This document shows positions 25,277 through 33,449 of a DNA stretch of 37,147 nt, in pieces. This DNA is from Spirosoma oryzae (GTDB taxonomy: Bacteria; Bacteroidota; Bacteroidia; Cytophagales; Spirosomataceae). A model generated the notes under the pieces. That model was not told the DNA's origin. It searched no databases and saw only the letters and a program-made list of their open reading frames with translations. The translations under genes were made by a program, and so were the position numbers. Location: NCBI RefSeq assembly GCF_003002825.1, contig NZ_PVTE01000039.1, positions 1-37,147 on the forward strand, in the 5' to 3' direction. Position 1 is the stretch's first letter. Each line of letters opens with the position of its first letter.

Positions 25277-26371
25277 CTACTTACCCAGTTTCACCACGCT
25301 GTAGAACGCGGGCTTGGGGTTATCGTTGCGGTCGAAGAGGAGCGGGTAGTTGGTGCGACCCCGAACGGGCCAGTTGTTGAGCCAGCTATCGCCGTCATTG
25401 ACGCCCCAGAACGTGACGCGGCTGACCTTGTCTTTGTGCTTGAGAAACAGCTTGAACAGGGCTTCGTAGTCGGCTGCGAGTTGCTGCTGCACGCTGTCGG
25501 GTAGGGCGTCGGGGTACGGGTTCGACGTAGCGTTGGCCGTCATGCGCTGCCCCACATCGGCTCCCTGGACGTTGCGGGGAAGCACCTCGATGTCCAGTTC
25601 GGTAAACATCACTTTCAGGCCCAGGGCTGCGTACTGGTTGATACTTTCTTCGATCTCCGCCAGCGGTACCTTACCGACATGCCAGTGCCCCTGAATTCCC
25701 ACGCCGTCGATACGTACCCCGGCGTCTTTTATCTTTTTGATGATCGCAATGCAGCCGGCCCGTTTGGCGGGTTGCTCGTTATTGTAGTCGTTGTAATACA
25801 GCTCCGTACCGGGCGACGCTTCCTGCGCGAGCCGGAACGCGTCGGTGATGTAGGTATCGCCCAGGTGTTGCAGGAATACCGACTTGCGCAGCGTTCCGTC
25901 TTCGTTGAGTGCTTCGTTTACCACGTCCCACGAAAAGACCTTGCCTTTGTAGCGCCCGGCCACGGTCTTGATATGGTCGGTGAAGAACGTGCGGAGCGAA
26001 TCCTGGCTGTGAATGCGCCGAACGAAGCCCGGCAACTGACTGTGCCAGATTAGTGTATGCCCGTTGATTTTGATATTGTGCTTCTGCCCGAATTCGACCA
26101 GCTTGTCGGCCATCTCGAACGTATACGTGTCCCAGCCCGGATGCAGCAGCGCCGACTTCATGACGTTTTCTGGCGTCGCCATGTTGAACTGACGGGCGAT
26201 GAAGGCCGTCGTTTTCGGATCGCGCTCCTCAATCTGCGAAACGTTCAGGCAGGTACCGATGCCGAAGTCATTTTTAAACGCGTCTTTCAGCGACGGGATT
26301 GATTGGGCGAGCAGGCTGACTGGTAAGCTCGTTGCGGTTAGCAGTAGTGCTACTACACATTGATTTTTCAT
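25277..26371 (-). CDS. GH10 endo-1,4-beta-xylanase
   Basis: A 364-aa single-domain exported xylanase that hydrolyses internal beta-1,4 linkages of xylan with retention. The signal peptide is residues 1-23 (PVSLLAQ). GH10 marks are NVMKSALLHP (ENVMK), GHTLIWHSQLPGF, WDVVNEAL with acid/base Glu153, GIQGHWHV and MFTELDIEVLP with nucleophile Glu258. The final WGVNDGDSWLNNWP is the conserved substrate-binding tryptophan region. It has no carbohydrate-binding module. It is last in the minus-strand xylan block, but 328 bp of repeat-rich DNA separates it from the tandem esterase, so it may have its own promoter. Confidence 0.97.
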   Translation of the reverse strand: MKNQCVVALLLTATSLPVSLLAQSIPSLKDAFKNDFGIGTCLNVSQIEERDPKTTAFIARQFNMATPENVMKSALLHPGWDTYTFEMADKLVEFGQKHNIKINGHTLIWHSQLPGFVRRIHSQDSLRTFFTDHIKTVAGRYKGKVFSWDVVNEALNEDGTLRKSVFLQHLGDTYITDAFRLAQEASPGTELYYNDYNNEQPAKRAGCIAIIKKIKDAGVRIDGVGIQGHWHVGKVPLAEIEESINQYAALGLKVMFTELDIEVLPRNVQGADVGQRMTANATSNPYPDALPDSVQQQLAADYEALFKLFLKHKDKVSRVTFWGVNDGDSWLNNWPVRGRTNYPLLFDRNDNPKPAFYSVVKLGK

Positions 26372-26420
26372 GAATTTGTTGAGTAGAGGTTAAGGGGTTG
26401 GCTTTTACCCGGCGGTAGCC

Positions 26421-26628
26421 ACCTAGCCCGCCCGCTGAAGGGAAGCACTGTTGACTGTTACTTTACCCCCCAGCCCCCTGAAGGGCAGGGCTGTTAAGTT
26501 CTTAAATTAACGCTGACGGTAGCCAAATTACCTTCGGTCCATCTACCCCCCAGCCCCGAAACGTCGGCCCGGCCTAAAGGGGGTGAACTTCATTTGTGGA
26601 ATGCTCCCCCTTCAGGGGACTGGGGGGT
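26421..26628. repeat. Family A composite repeat between GH10 and the tandem esterase
   Basis: Modules of the CAGCCCCCTGAAGGGCAG type are joined by spacers that recur elsewhere. The segment GGGCTGTTAAGTTCTTAAAT and the following roughly 50 bp resemble 36890-36950, and the 26555 region is an inverted match of about 290-305. The conserved spacers mean the mobile unit is larger than the hairpin alone. A degenerate module starts at 26421. No gene lies in 26372-26699. Confidence 0.8.
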
Positions 26629-26699
26629 AAAGCGATTGAACACACCTTGTCCGAGAACGTATCCGCTTCAGGGCGGGGAGTCTTTATGACATAGGTATC

Positions 26700-28640
26700 C
26701 TACTGAAACAGCAGTGGGGCGAACATGTACAGGTCGTGCCGCCAGACAGGCCAACTATGCCCACCGGCGTATTCGCTGTACTCGTACTTGATACCCATGT
26801 CGTCGAACTTTTTCAGCATGATCTGACCGTTCTGGTGGGCAATATCTTCTTTGCCACCCTCCGAAATCCAGAAGTGTTTCAGGTTGCTGTTGATCGTGCT
26901 GGCGTTGTCTTTCATGAACGCGTACTGCGGGTCCGACAGCTTGGGATTGTTGGCAAACCAGCCCGAACTGAACACGCCCAGGTTCGAGAACATACTCGTG
27001 TTTTTGATACCCGCGTAGAGCGTCTGCAAGCCACCCATCGACAGACCCGCCAGCGCCCGACTTTTCGCATCGGCGTCGACTCGGAAGCTGCTTTCCACGA
27101 AGGGGACGACCGCTCCTTTCAGTTCATTCTCGAAAGTTTTCAGTACGTTTTCATTAAAACCGGCCAGCCCACCCGCATTCGGCACGTTGCCATCCATCAT
27201 CACCACGAGCATGGGTTTGGCTTTTCCGGCGGCAATCAGGTTATCCAGAATCAGGTCCGTTTTACCCTGTTTCGACCAGCCGCGCTCGTCTTCGCCCCCA
27301 CCGTGTAGCAGGTACAGCACCGGGTATTTCTGGCTGGTGTTCTGGTCGTAACCCGGTGGGGTGTAAACGTACATCTCGCGCCAGGCATTGAGCGGCTTCG
27401 AGTAATAGCGCTTGATGCGGACATCGCCGTGGGGCACGTCTTTCAGCTCGTAAAACGCACCGTCCCGATCCGGAATTTCGATGGCGCTCATCATCCGACC
27501 GGCTCCGTAAATCGTCTCACTGCCAGGATCAGCCACGGCTACATCATCGATCACGAGGGCGTAGTAATGAATACCCCGGCTGATGGAATCGGTCGTGACG
27601 GTCCAGACACCGGCGGTATCCTTCACCATGTCATATTTCTTGCCGAGGTCGACCTGTACCTTCTGCGCATTCGGTGCTTTGAGCCGGAAAACAACCCGGT
27701 TGTCGGGCAGAATCTGCGGGTACTTGCCCGACCGGATGTTGGTCGACGCGGGCGTTCCCAGCACCGTGTACTTGTTCAGCGACGCAACATCGACGGGTTT
27801 GAACAGGAACTGCGAAAACATGTACAGCCCGTTTTTCCAGACCTTGAAATCGTGCCCGCCCGACTCCACGTAGTACACGTGTGGTACGTTGTGCTGGTAG
27901 AGGTAGTCGTGGGTGCGCTTGCTAAACGGAATCAGGCCGTCGGCGTCACCGCACGAAATCCAGAGCAGTTTCAATTGCTTTCTGGCCGCTTCCGGATCGG
28001 GTACCAGTTCCTGCGGCAGTCGGGTGTTGGGAGCCGACGAGAAGCCGCCCACCCACGCAAACTTGTTCAGGTTACCCAGTCCGAAATTGAGCGATTGCCC
28101 CCCACCCATCGACAGACCGGCAATGGCGCGATGCTCGCGGTCTTTCAGGGCCGGGTACGTTTTCTCGACGTACGGAATCAAATCGTTGAGCAGGTCTTTT
28201 TCGAAGGTGTAAAACGCTTCGACCTTGTCTTTGTCGAAGACGTTGCCCACGGCCCGGTCGTCTTTCATGGCGCGGCCATTGGGCATCACCACAATCATCG
28301 GTTCGAGTTTATTCTGGGCGTACAGATTGTCCAGAATCACCTGCGGATTGCCACTCCGGAGCCACTCTTTCTCGTCGCCACCAATGCCGTGGAGGAGGTA
28401 CAGCACCGGGTATTTTTTCTTTTTCGAAAAGCCGGGGGGCGTGTATACCAGCGCTTTCCGGTTGACGCCCACCGTTTTCGACGCGTACTGCACGCTGTCG
28501 ATCCGGCCGTGGGCGATGTCCGTGCGGGCAACGTCGAAGCCCTTGGGCATTTCTTTGTCCGCTGGCTGGGCGTGTGCCGCAGTGCCCAGCACCAAAGCCA
28601 GCGCGACGTACGACCATTTCAGTAGTGATATTTTCTTCAT
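26700..28640 (-). CDS. Tandem CE1 esterase with internal CBM48-like domain (CE1-CBM48-CE1)
   Basis: A 646-aa exported double esterase, probably removing feruloyl and/or acetyl groups from xylan. The signal peptide is residues 1-25 (GTAAHAQ). The first CE1 domain (about 35-285) has YLLHGIGGDEKEW, Ser177 in AGLSMGGGQS, Asp232 or Asp234 in SCGDADG and His263 in GGHDFKVW. An E-set/CBM48-like region (about 300-395) has VVFRLKAPNAQKVQVDLG and DPGSETIYGAGR. The second CE1 (about 405-646) has YLLHGGGEDERGW, Ser534 in AGLSMGGLQT and His628 in GGHSWPVW. Both triads look intact, so both halves should be active. A perfect 45-bp inverted repeat separates it from the single-domain CE1 gene upstream. Confidence 0.93.
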   Translation of the reverse strand: MKKISLLKWSYVALALVLGTAAHAQPADKEMPKGFDVARTDIAHGRIDSVQYASKTVGVNRKALVYTPPGFSKKKKYPVLYLLHGIGGDEKEWLRSGNPQVILDNLYAQNKLEPMIVVMPNGRAMKDDRAVGNVFDKDKVEAFYTFEKDLLNDLIPYVEKTYPALKDREHRAIAGLSMGGGQSLNFGLGNLNKFAWVGGFSSAPNTRLPQELVPDPEAARKQLKLLWISCGDADGLIPFSKRTHDYLYQHNVPHVYYVESGGHDFKVWKNGLYMFSQFLFKPVDVASLNKYTVLGTPASTNIRSGKYPQILPDNRVVFRLKAPNAQKVQVDLGKKYDMVKDTAGVWTVTTDSISRGIHYYALVIDDVAVADPGSETIYGAGRMMSAIEIPDRDGAFYELKDVPHGDVRIKRYYSKPLNAWREMYVYTPPGYDQNTSQKYPVLYLLHGGGEDERGWSKQGKTDLILDNLIAAGKAKPMLVVMMDGNVPNAGGLAGFNENVLKTFENELKGAVVPFVESSFRVDADAKSRALAGLSMGGLQTLYAGIKNTSMFSNLGVFSSGWFANNPKLSDPQYAFMKDNASTINSNLKHFWISEGGKEDIAHQNGQIMLKKFDDMGIKYEYSEYAGGHSWPVWRHDLYMFAPLLFQ

Positions 28641-28650
28641 ATTCTGGAAG

Positions 28651-28777
28651 GATGAATTTGATAGGATTACAGCCGGGCCGCCGGGCGGATGAACAGGACA
28701 TGTCGGGTTAGAAAATCATGTTCATCCGCCCGGCGGCCCGGCTGTAATCCTATCAAATTCATCCTGTAATCCTGTCA
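28651..28777. repeat. Perfect 45-bp inverted repeat (family B)
   Basis: The arms at 28651-28695 and 28719-28763 are exact reverse complements around a 23-nt loop. The outer part ATCCTGTAATCCTGTC at 28761-28776 joins the stop of the CE1 gene. The same end sequence occurs after the GH43 stop at 11654. The arms share CGGCCCGGCTGTAATCCT with that element. It lies between two esterase genes of the same strand, so it may shape the operon transcript. Confidence 0.9.
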
Positions 28778-28782
28778 AAAAA

Positions 28783-29901
28783 TTAATTAAACAGCAACGG
28801 GGCCAGTTCGTGGAGGCTACGACGCCAGGTCTGGAATTCGTGGCCCGTGTTTTCCGATACGTACGACACAGCTTTGTAGCCGGCGGCTGTCAGATCCGTG
28901 GCCGCTTTTTTCACGCCGTCGGGACGCTCGCGGCTGCCGCAGCTCAGGAAAACAAGCTTTGGTTTAGCCTTACCATTGAGGTCTTCGGGGTTGTAGAGGC
29001 CACCACTCAGCAGGCCGTAGTACCCGAACGTATCCGGCTTATTCATCGTGATCATTTTGGTTTCCATACCACCCATCGACAGACCCGCCATCGCCCGATT
29101 GTCGCGGTTGGCGAGTGTACGGAAATTCGCGTCGACGTACGGGATCAGCTCATCGGTCAGGACGGTCTGGAACGGGTCGATTTTAAACTCCCGGATTTTG
29201 CCCCATTTCACTTCGTTAGTCATACCGTAGGTCATCACGATGATGAACGGCTTCGTTTTGTTCTCGGCGATCAGGTTATCCATAATCAGGTTGGCGTGGC
29301 CCTGATTGCTCCAGGCGGTTTCGTCTTCGCCCCAGCCGTGTTGCAGGTATAGCACCGGGTATTTTTTCGACTTGTCGGTCGCGTAGCCCGGCGGGGTGTA
29401 AACAAACGCCCGGCGCGACGTACCCGTACTTTTCGAGGGGAACAGAATCTGCTGCACGTTGCCATGCGGTACGGCTTTCAGTTCATAAAACGCCTGATCG
29501 TGGGCCGGAATCTCGATACCACTTTCCCAGCGTACGGAGCCGTAGAAATTCTGCGCACCGGGGTCGTTGAACTTGCCGCCGTCGACCGTGACATTGTAGT
29601 AGTGAAAGCCCTCATCCATCGGTCCTTCGGTGGTGCCGGTCCAGAAGCCGTCGGCTCCTTTGGTGAGCTTCGTTCCGCCCCGTCCGCCCAGGCCCAGGCT
29701 GACTTTCACGCTGTCGGCTTTGGGCGCGTTGATGCGGAAGCGGGCATACCCCTGCGAGTTGACCTGCGGGTATTCCTGCCCCGGCTGATTCAGGGCCGAT
29801 GGCTTGAAATCATCGGCGGGGGCCGACTGACTGGCTTGCGAAAAAGCGTCGGCGCTGAACAGGCTGGCAGCAAGCAGCAGCGCGGTTGTTGTACGTGTCA
29901 T
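28783..29901 (-). CDS. CBM48-CE1 esterase (feruloyl/acetyl esterase type)
   Basis: A 372-aa exported esterase. The signal peptide is residues 1-22 (SADAFSQ). An N-terminal E-set/CBM48-like domain (about 45-135) has ARFRINAPKADSVKVSLG and DPGAQNFYGSVRWESG. The CE1 alpha/beta-hydrolase domain (about 145-372) has FVYTPPGY, YLQHGWGEDETAW, Ser275 in AGLSMGGMET and His354 in NTGHEFQTW. The usual Asp site after LSCG reads SRERPDG, so the acid residue is not obvious (Glu325 or Asp328 may serve). It forms a module pair with the neighbouring tandem esterase, from which it is separated by the family B repeat. Confidence 0.92.
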   Translation of the reverse strand: MTRTTTALLLAASLFSADAFSQASQSAPADDFKPSALNQPGQEYPQVNSQGYARFRINAPKADSVKVSLGLGGRGGTKLTKGADGFWTGTTEGPMDEGFHYYNVTVDGGKFNDPGAQNFYGSVRWESGIEIPAHDQAFYELKAVPHGNVQQILFPSKSTGTSRRAFVYTPPGYATDKSKKYPVLYLQHGWGEDETAWSNQGHANLIMDNLIAENKTKPFIIVMTYGMTNEVKWGKIREFKIDPFQTVLTDELIPYVDANFRTLANRDNRAMAGLSMGGMETKMITMNKPDTFGYYGLLSGGLYNPEDLNGKAKPKLVFLSCGSRERPDGVKKAATDLTAAGYKAVSYVSENTGHEFQTWRRSLHELAPLLFN

Positions 29902-29951
29902 TGATTCGTTGGTTAAGGAGGTATTAGCCGATTGTTTTCGTTTTGACTCGT

Positions 29952-29984
29952 AGGGTCGACAGGTTTTGAAAACCTGTCGACCCT
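29952..29984. repeat. 33-bp near-perfect palindrome after the carboxylesterase stop
   Basis: The arms at 29952-29967 and 29969-29984 (16 bp each, perfect) surround a single G. The left arm reads AGGGTCGACAGGTTTT. It starts one base beyond the type-B carboxylesterase stop on the minus strand. It may act as a transcript-end hairpin or a protein-binding site. Confidence 0.85.
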
Positions 29985-29985
29985 G

Positions 29986-31548
29986 TCACTTAGCCCAGGA
30001 TTTACCCTCGGGGGTCCGTCGCCAGCTGAAGTACCGATCCAGTACAGTCAACGCGGCAAGGCTGGGCACTGGTCCCACGTGCGGGGTCTGGCTGAAATAC
30101 AGGACAGCCGGTTTGGCGCTGGTGAAGACGGGCCATTGCGGTACGCCCGTCCCGTTCGGGTCGCCGTGTTTGGCAAAGTTGGTCCAATACGTACCCATCG
30201 CATCCGAAATGGCAAGGTCTGTTTTCGTCGTTTGCGGATTGGCCGGATCGATATGCCCGAACACGTAAGACACCTCCTGCCCATGCCCCGAACCATAGCC
30301 GGCTTTGGGTGAGTCGACGGGATAAGCGGGGTGCTGATCGAAATAATAGTAGAACACCTTTTGCTTGCTGGTCTTGGCCTGCAAAGTGGCCCAGCTCCAG
30401 GTCTGCCAGCCGAAAGCCGCATCGCGCATCAGGTCACGGGCCGTTTTGGGAACGGTGTTCGAACCGACCGGATAGGCCTTGAGGAGATCATCGGCGAACG
30501 GGCCGTACCGTTTCTTCGTGCTTTCGATGTACTCGTCGGGGCTTTTGGGCGGGGAAAAACTGGCTCCTTCGTCGGAGTTGTAGCCAACCAGAATGGGCGT
30601 CTGGTTGTACTTACCCGCTTCGTACAACGTGTGCTGATCGTCAGGAATGACGTAGCCATCGACAATGGGCCAGGATGAGCCAACGCCCCAGCCACCCGGT
30701 AGTTTGTCGGCCTCGATCTTGCGTAAGTCGGCAAGTGACGACGCACCGGCTTTCTGCGCGTAAGCCTCACCCGCTTTTTCGGCTTCGTCCAGCCGCTTCA
30801 TGTTTTCGCCCGGATACGTAGTGGGACGCGTTGGACCGAAGGAGCCCCCGCTTTGGGAAATAGCACCGTGGAACAGACCTTTGGCCTGCGGAGACGCGCA
30901 CAACATGCTGACGGCAATACCGCCCGCCGACTCGCCGAAGATGGTCACTTTCGATGGGTCACCACCGAACGCGGCAATATTCTGCTGCACCCAGTTGAGC
31001 CCGGCAATCATATCCAGCAAGCCGTAGTTACCCGATACGTGCTGCGGATTTTCGGCGCTCAGCTGCGGGTGCGCCAGAAAGCCCAGCGGCCCAACCCGGT
31101 AAGCGATACTGACCACGACGACGCCTTTCTGCGCCAGCTTCTCCCCGCTGTAATTGGGGTCAGACGTAGCCCCGAAACCGAAGCCACCGCCGTAAATCCA
31201 GACGAGCACGGGGATGCGTTCGTTAGCCGTTTTGGCCGGGCTCCAGACATTCAGGTACAGGCAGTCTTCGCTTTTGCCCGACGGTGTGTTGCCGCCCTGC
31301 ACGGCTGCGGGCGCAAACTTGCTGGCGTCGCGAACGTCGGCCCATTTGGCGACCGGCTGGGGCGCTTTCCACCGCAAATCGCCGACGGGTGGAGCCGCAA
31401 ACGGAATTCCCCGGTAGACAGTCAGTCCATCTTCAACGGTTCCCCGAACCAGCCCCCCCTCGACCCTGACGGGGGCGGGCTGCTGGGCGAAGGCAGTGAC
31501 ACTGGTCAGCAACAACGCGAGTGCGACGAACGAATATATCTTTTTCAT
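29986..31548 (-). CDS. Type-B carboxylesterase
   Basis: A 520-aa exported alpha/beta-hydrolase. The start at 31548 is chosen because the signal peptide MKKIYSFVALALLLTSVTAF begins there; a longer in-frame start at 31611 adds 21 residues and would touch the upstream gene's stop. Family sequence includes YRGIPFAAPPVGDLRW, EDCLYLNVWSP, VLVWIYGGGF and FGESAGG with nucleophile Ser207. A glutamate follows in NSDEGASF and a histidine in GSGHGQEVSYVFGH. Substrates of this broad family are varied. Within the xylan operon it probably cleaves acetyl or other small esters from oligosaccharides. Names such as para-nitrobenzyl esterase come from the family only. Confidence 0.93.
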   Translation of the reverse strand: MKKIYSFVALALLLTSVTAFAQQPAPVRVEGGLVRGTVEDGLTVYRGIPFAAPPVGDLRWKAPQPVAKWADVRDASKFAPAAVQGGNTPSGKSEDCLYLNVWSPAKTANERIPVLVWIYGGGFGFGATSDPNYSGEKLAQKGVVVVSIAYRVGPLGFLAHPQLSAENPQHVSGNYGLLDMIAGLNWVQQNIAAFGGDPSKVTIFGESAGGIAVSMLCASPQAKGLFHGAISQSGGSFGPTRPTTYPGENMKRLDEAEKAGEAYAQKAGASSLADLRKIEADKLPGGWGVGSSWPIVDGYVIPDDQHTLYEAGKYNQTPILVGYNSDEGASFSPPKSPDEYIESTKKRYGPFADDLLKAYPVGSNTVPKTARDLMRDAAFGWQTWSWATLQAKTSKQKVFYYYFDQHPAYPVDSPKAGYGSGHGQEVSYVFGHIDPANPQTTKTDLAISDAMGTYWTNFAKHGDPNGTGVPQWPVFTSAKPAVLYFSQTPHVGPVPSLAALTVLDRYFSWRRTPEGKSWAK

Positions 31549-31607
31549 GGTGTATGGGATTCTCTGTAACAACTGATTAACGTAAGTCGACGTACTCATT
31601 CTACTCG

Positions 31608-32501
31608 TCACCTGATCCAGTTATTGCGCTTCATCCAGTCGAAGAGCGGGTCGATCCAGCCGGGTTGTCGGAAAATGAAACCGTGGTCGCCTTTGGGGTA
31701 GACGTGCATCTCGACGGGAATTTTCTGATGACGCAATGCTTCGAAATACGCGATGCTGTTGTCGACGTCGACCACCTTGTCATCGGCCGCGTGGGTCAGG
31801 TAGGTCGGGGGCGTGTTGGGCCGTATCTGCGATTCGTTGGAGAACAGTTCGATAGTCTGCCGCGACGGATTCTTGCCGAGCAGATTGTCCCGTGAGCCCC
31901 GGTGCGCGAGGCTGTCCCGCATGCTGATTACCGGGTAGATCAGCACCTGAAAGTCGGGGCGCAGGCTGGTGTTGCCGGGGTTGTCGATCTGCGCTTTGTC
32001 GAAATGCGTCGCTTCGGTCGACGCCAGGTGACCGCCCGCCGAGAAACCCATGATACCAACTTTCCCCGGATCGATGCCCCATTTGGCAGCGCCTTCGCGC
32101 ACCCGTTTGATAGCCTGCTGCGCGTCCTGCAACGGTCCTATAGTTTTGTCGATCATAGTCGAATCGCTGGGTAGCCGGTACTTGAGCACGAAAGCCGCTA
32201 CACCTTTCTGCGCCAGCGCTTTCGCCGTACCGATCCCTTCACCCTGATAGACCACGACGCCGTACCCCCCGCCGGGAATAACGACGACCGCCGTACCAGT
32301 GGCGATGGCTTTGTCGGGCAAATAAACTTCCAGCGTCGGCATCGTGATCCCCCGGTACACGCCCGGTGACGACTGTACTTCCTTCACCGACGATGGCTTC
32401 GCGTTGGGCACGTTACCAACATACAAGGGAATGATTTCCTGCGCCTGTGCCGACAAGCCAGACGCCAGCAGCAATACCAATAACTGACAGCTCTTTTTCA
32501 T
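31608..32501 (-). CDS. Exported alpha/beta-hydrolase, BD-FAE-like xylan esterase
   Basis: A 297-aa esterase/lipase-type hydrolase. The signal peptide is residues 1-20 (GLSAQAQ). Catalytic features are the oxyanion motif VVVIPGGGYG (about 72-81), MGFSAGGHLA with Ser154, THAADDKVVD with Asp241 or Asp244, and KGDHGF with His273. The fold and motifs match the BD-FAE (bifunctional feruloyl and acetyl esterase)/acetylxylan esterase group common in xylan loci. It lies 23 bp after the CE6-like gene and 59 bp before the carboxylesterase gene, inside the minus-strand operon. Confidence 0.9.
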   Translation of the reverse strand: MKKSCQLLVLLLASGLSAQAQEIIPLYVGNVPNAKPSSVKEVQSSPGVYRGITMPTLEVYLPDKAIATGTAVVVIPGGGYGVVVYQGEGIGTAKALAQKGVAAFVLKYRLPSDSTMIDKTIGPLQDAQQAIKRVREGAAKWGIDPGKVGIMGFSAGGHLASTEATHFDKAQIDNPGNTSLRPDFQVLIYPVISMRDSLAHRGSRDNLLGKNPSRQTIELFSNESQIRPNTPPTYLTHAADDKVVDVDNSIAYFEALRHQKIPVEMHVYPKGDHGFIFRQPGWIDPLFDWMKRNNWIR

Positions 32502-32524
32502 GGTAACAAAGAACGGTTTCCGGT

Positions 32525-33421
32525 TTAGTCTTCGGCTTTAACGGTATAGCCCAGCAAGGTCAGCATCTGGTAGGCGTAGCGTTTACCCAGCTTGCGATAC
32601 CCGGCCGCGTCGAAGTGCAGGTTGTCGGCCGAATCGGTACAGCCCGCCGACGAGATGACATGGGCCGTCGGGACCGTCTGGGGCAGTGTAGCGATGATTC
32701 GGTTCATACCCGCACAGATGCCGCCCTGATCGGCGTTGACCGTTTCGCCGGCCAGCAGTGGCACGGAGTTCGGCGGCAAACCAAGATCAGCCAGCAGGTT
32801 GTCGTACACCTTTTTTACCTTCTTCGTCCACAGCGAATCGTTGGGGTTCGACTCGCCCTGATGCAACAGAATACCTTTGATTACGCCGTCCCGCTGCGCC
32901 CGTTTCCCCATCTCGACCAGCCGGGCGTAGGGATTACCATCGTAGGCTTTCACCATACCGAGCATCCATCCCGGTGCCGTTGTCAGGTACGATTGATATA
33001 CGTCCTTGTCGAACAGTTCAATTTTGCAGCCGCCCACGGCCACGTCGATCACGCCCACCCGCGTCGTCGGCGGCAGGTATGTCAGGAGTGTGCGCCCGAA
33101 GTAATCGGCGGGTGTCAGGCCGGTTTTGCAGCGACACAAGGGGGGGATGGCGGTGTACCAGTTTCCCTTTGTCCGGCCCAGATCGGGACAGTCGACGGCT
33201 TCCAGTACCTGAAACCGGGGGTCGACGCCAACCGTATCCTGTGGCTCGAAGCGGGCGTTTCCTTCCATATTCGACTGCCCCAGGCAGAGGTAGACGTGGA
33301 AATTCGGGTCCTGCGCCAGCGCGGGCAGCGTCAGCAGCAGCAGACCGGCCAGGAACATCATCGTTCCTACACGGTTCGGGACAAGATCGGTTGCTTTATC
33401 AAAAACGGATGGCCAGTTCAT
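32525..33421 (-). CDS. SGNH acetylesterase, CE6-like (SASA domain)
   Basis: A 298-aa exported single-domain SGNH esterase, probably an acetylxylan esterase. Blocks are VYLCLGQSNMEGNARFE with Ser50, GVIDVAVGGCKIELFD, GILLHQGESNPND and DNLHFDAAGYRKLGKRYA with the Asp-x-x-His pair. These match CE6/DUF303. Start choice is uncertain: the ATG at 33421 gives a 20-residue n-region with basic residues before the hydrophobic core (MMFLAGLLLLTLPALAQ), whereas the ATG at 33361 gives a core without a basic n-region. The longer form is listed. It is much shorter than the CE20-like protein at 11830 and lacks its jelly-roll. Confidence 0.88.
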   Translation of the reverse strand: MNWPSVFDKATDLVPNRVGTMMFLAGLLLLTLPALAQDPNFHVYLCLGQSNMEGNARFEPQDTVGVDPRFQVLEAVDCPDLGRTKGNWYTAIPPLCRCKTGLTPADYFGRTLLTYLPPTTRVGVIDVAVGGCKIELFDKDVYQSYLTTAPGWMLGMVKAYDGNPYARLVEMGKRAQRDGVIKGILLHQGESNPNDSLWTKKVKKVYDNLLADLGLPPNSVPLLAGETVNADQGGICAGMNRIIATLPQTVPTAHVISSAGCTDSADNLHFDAAGYRKLGKRYAYQMLTLLGYTVKAED

Positions 33422-33449
33422 AATTTGGTAAGGTTAGGTGGTTTGGAGG

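Noticed and set aside
27429..28625. 398-aa plus-strand frame opposite the tandem esterase
   Set aside because: Shadow of a gene with two intact catalytic triads; composition is typical of antisense G+C-rich frames.
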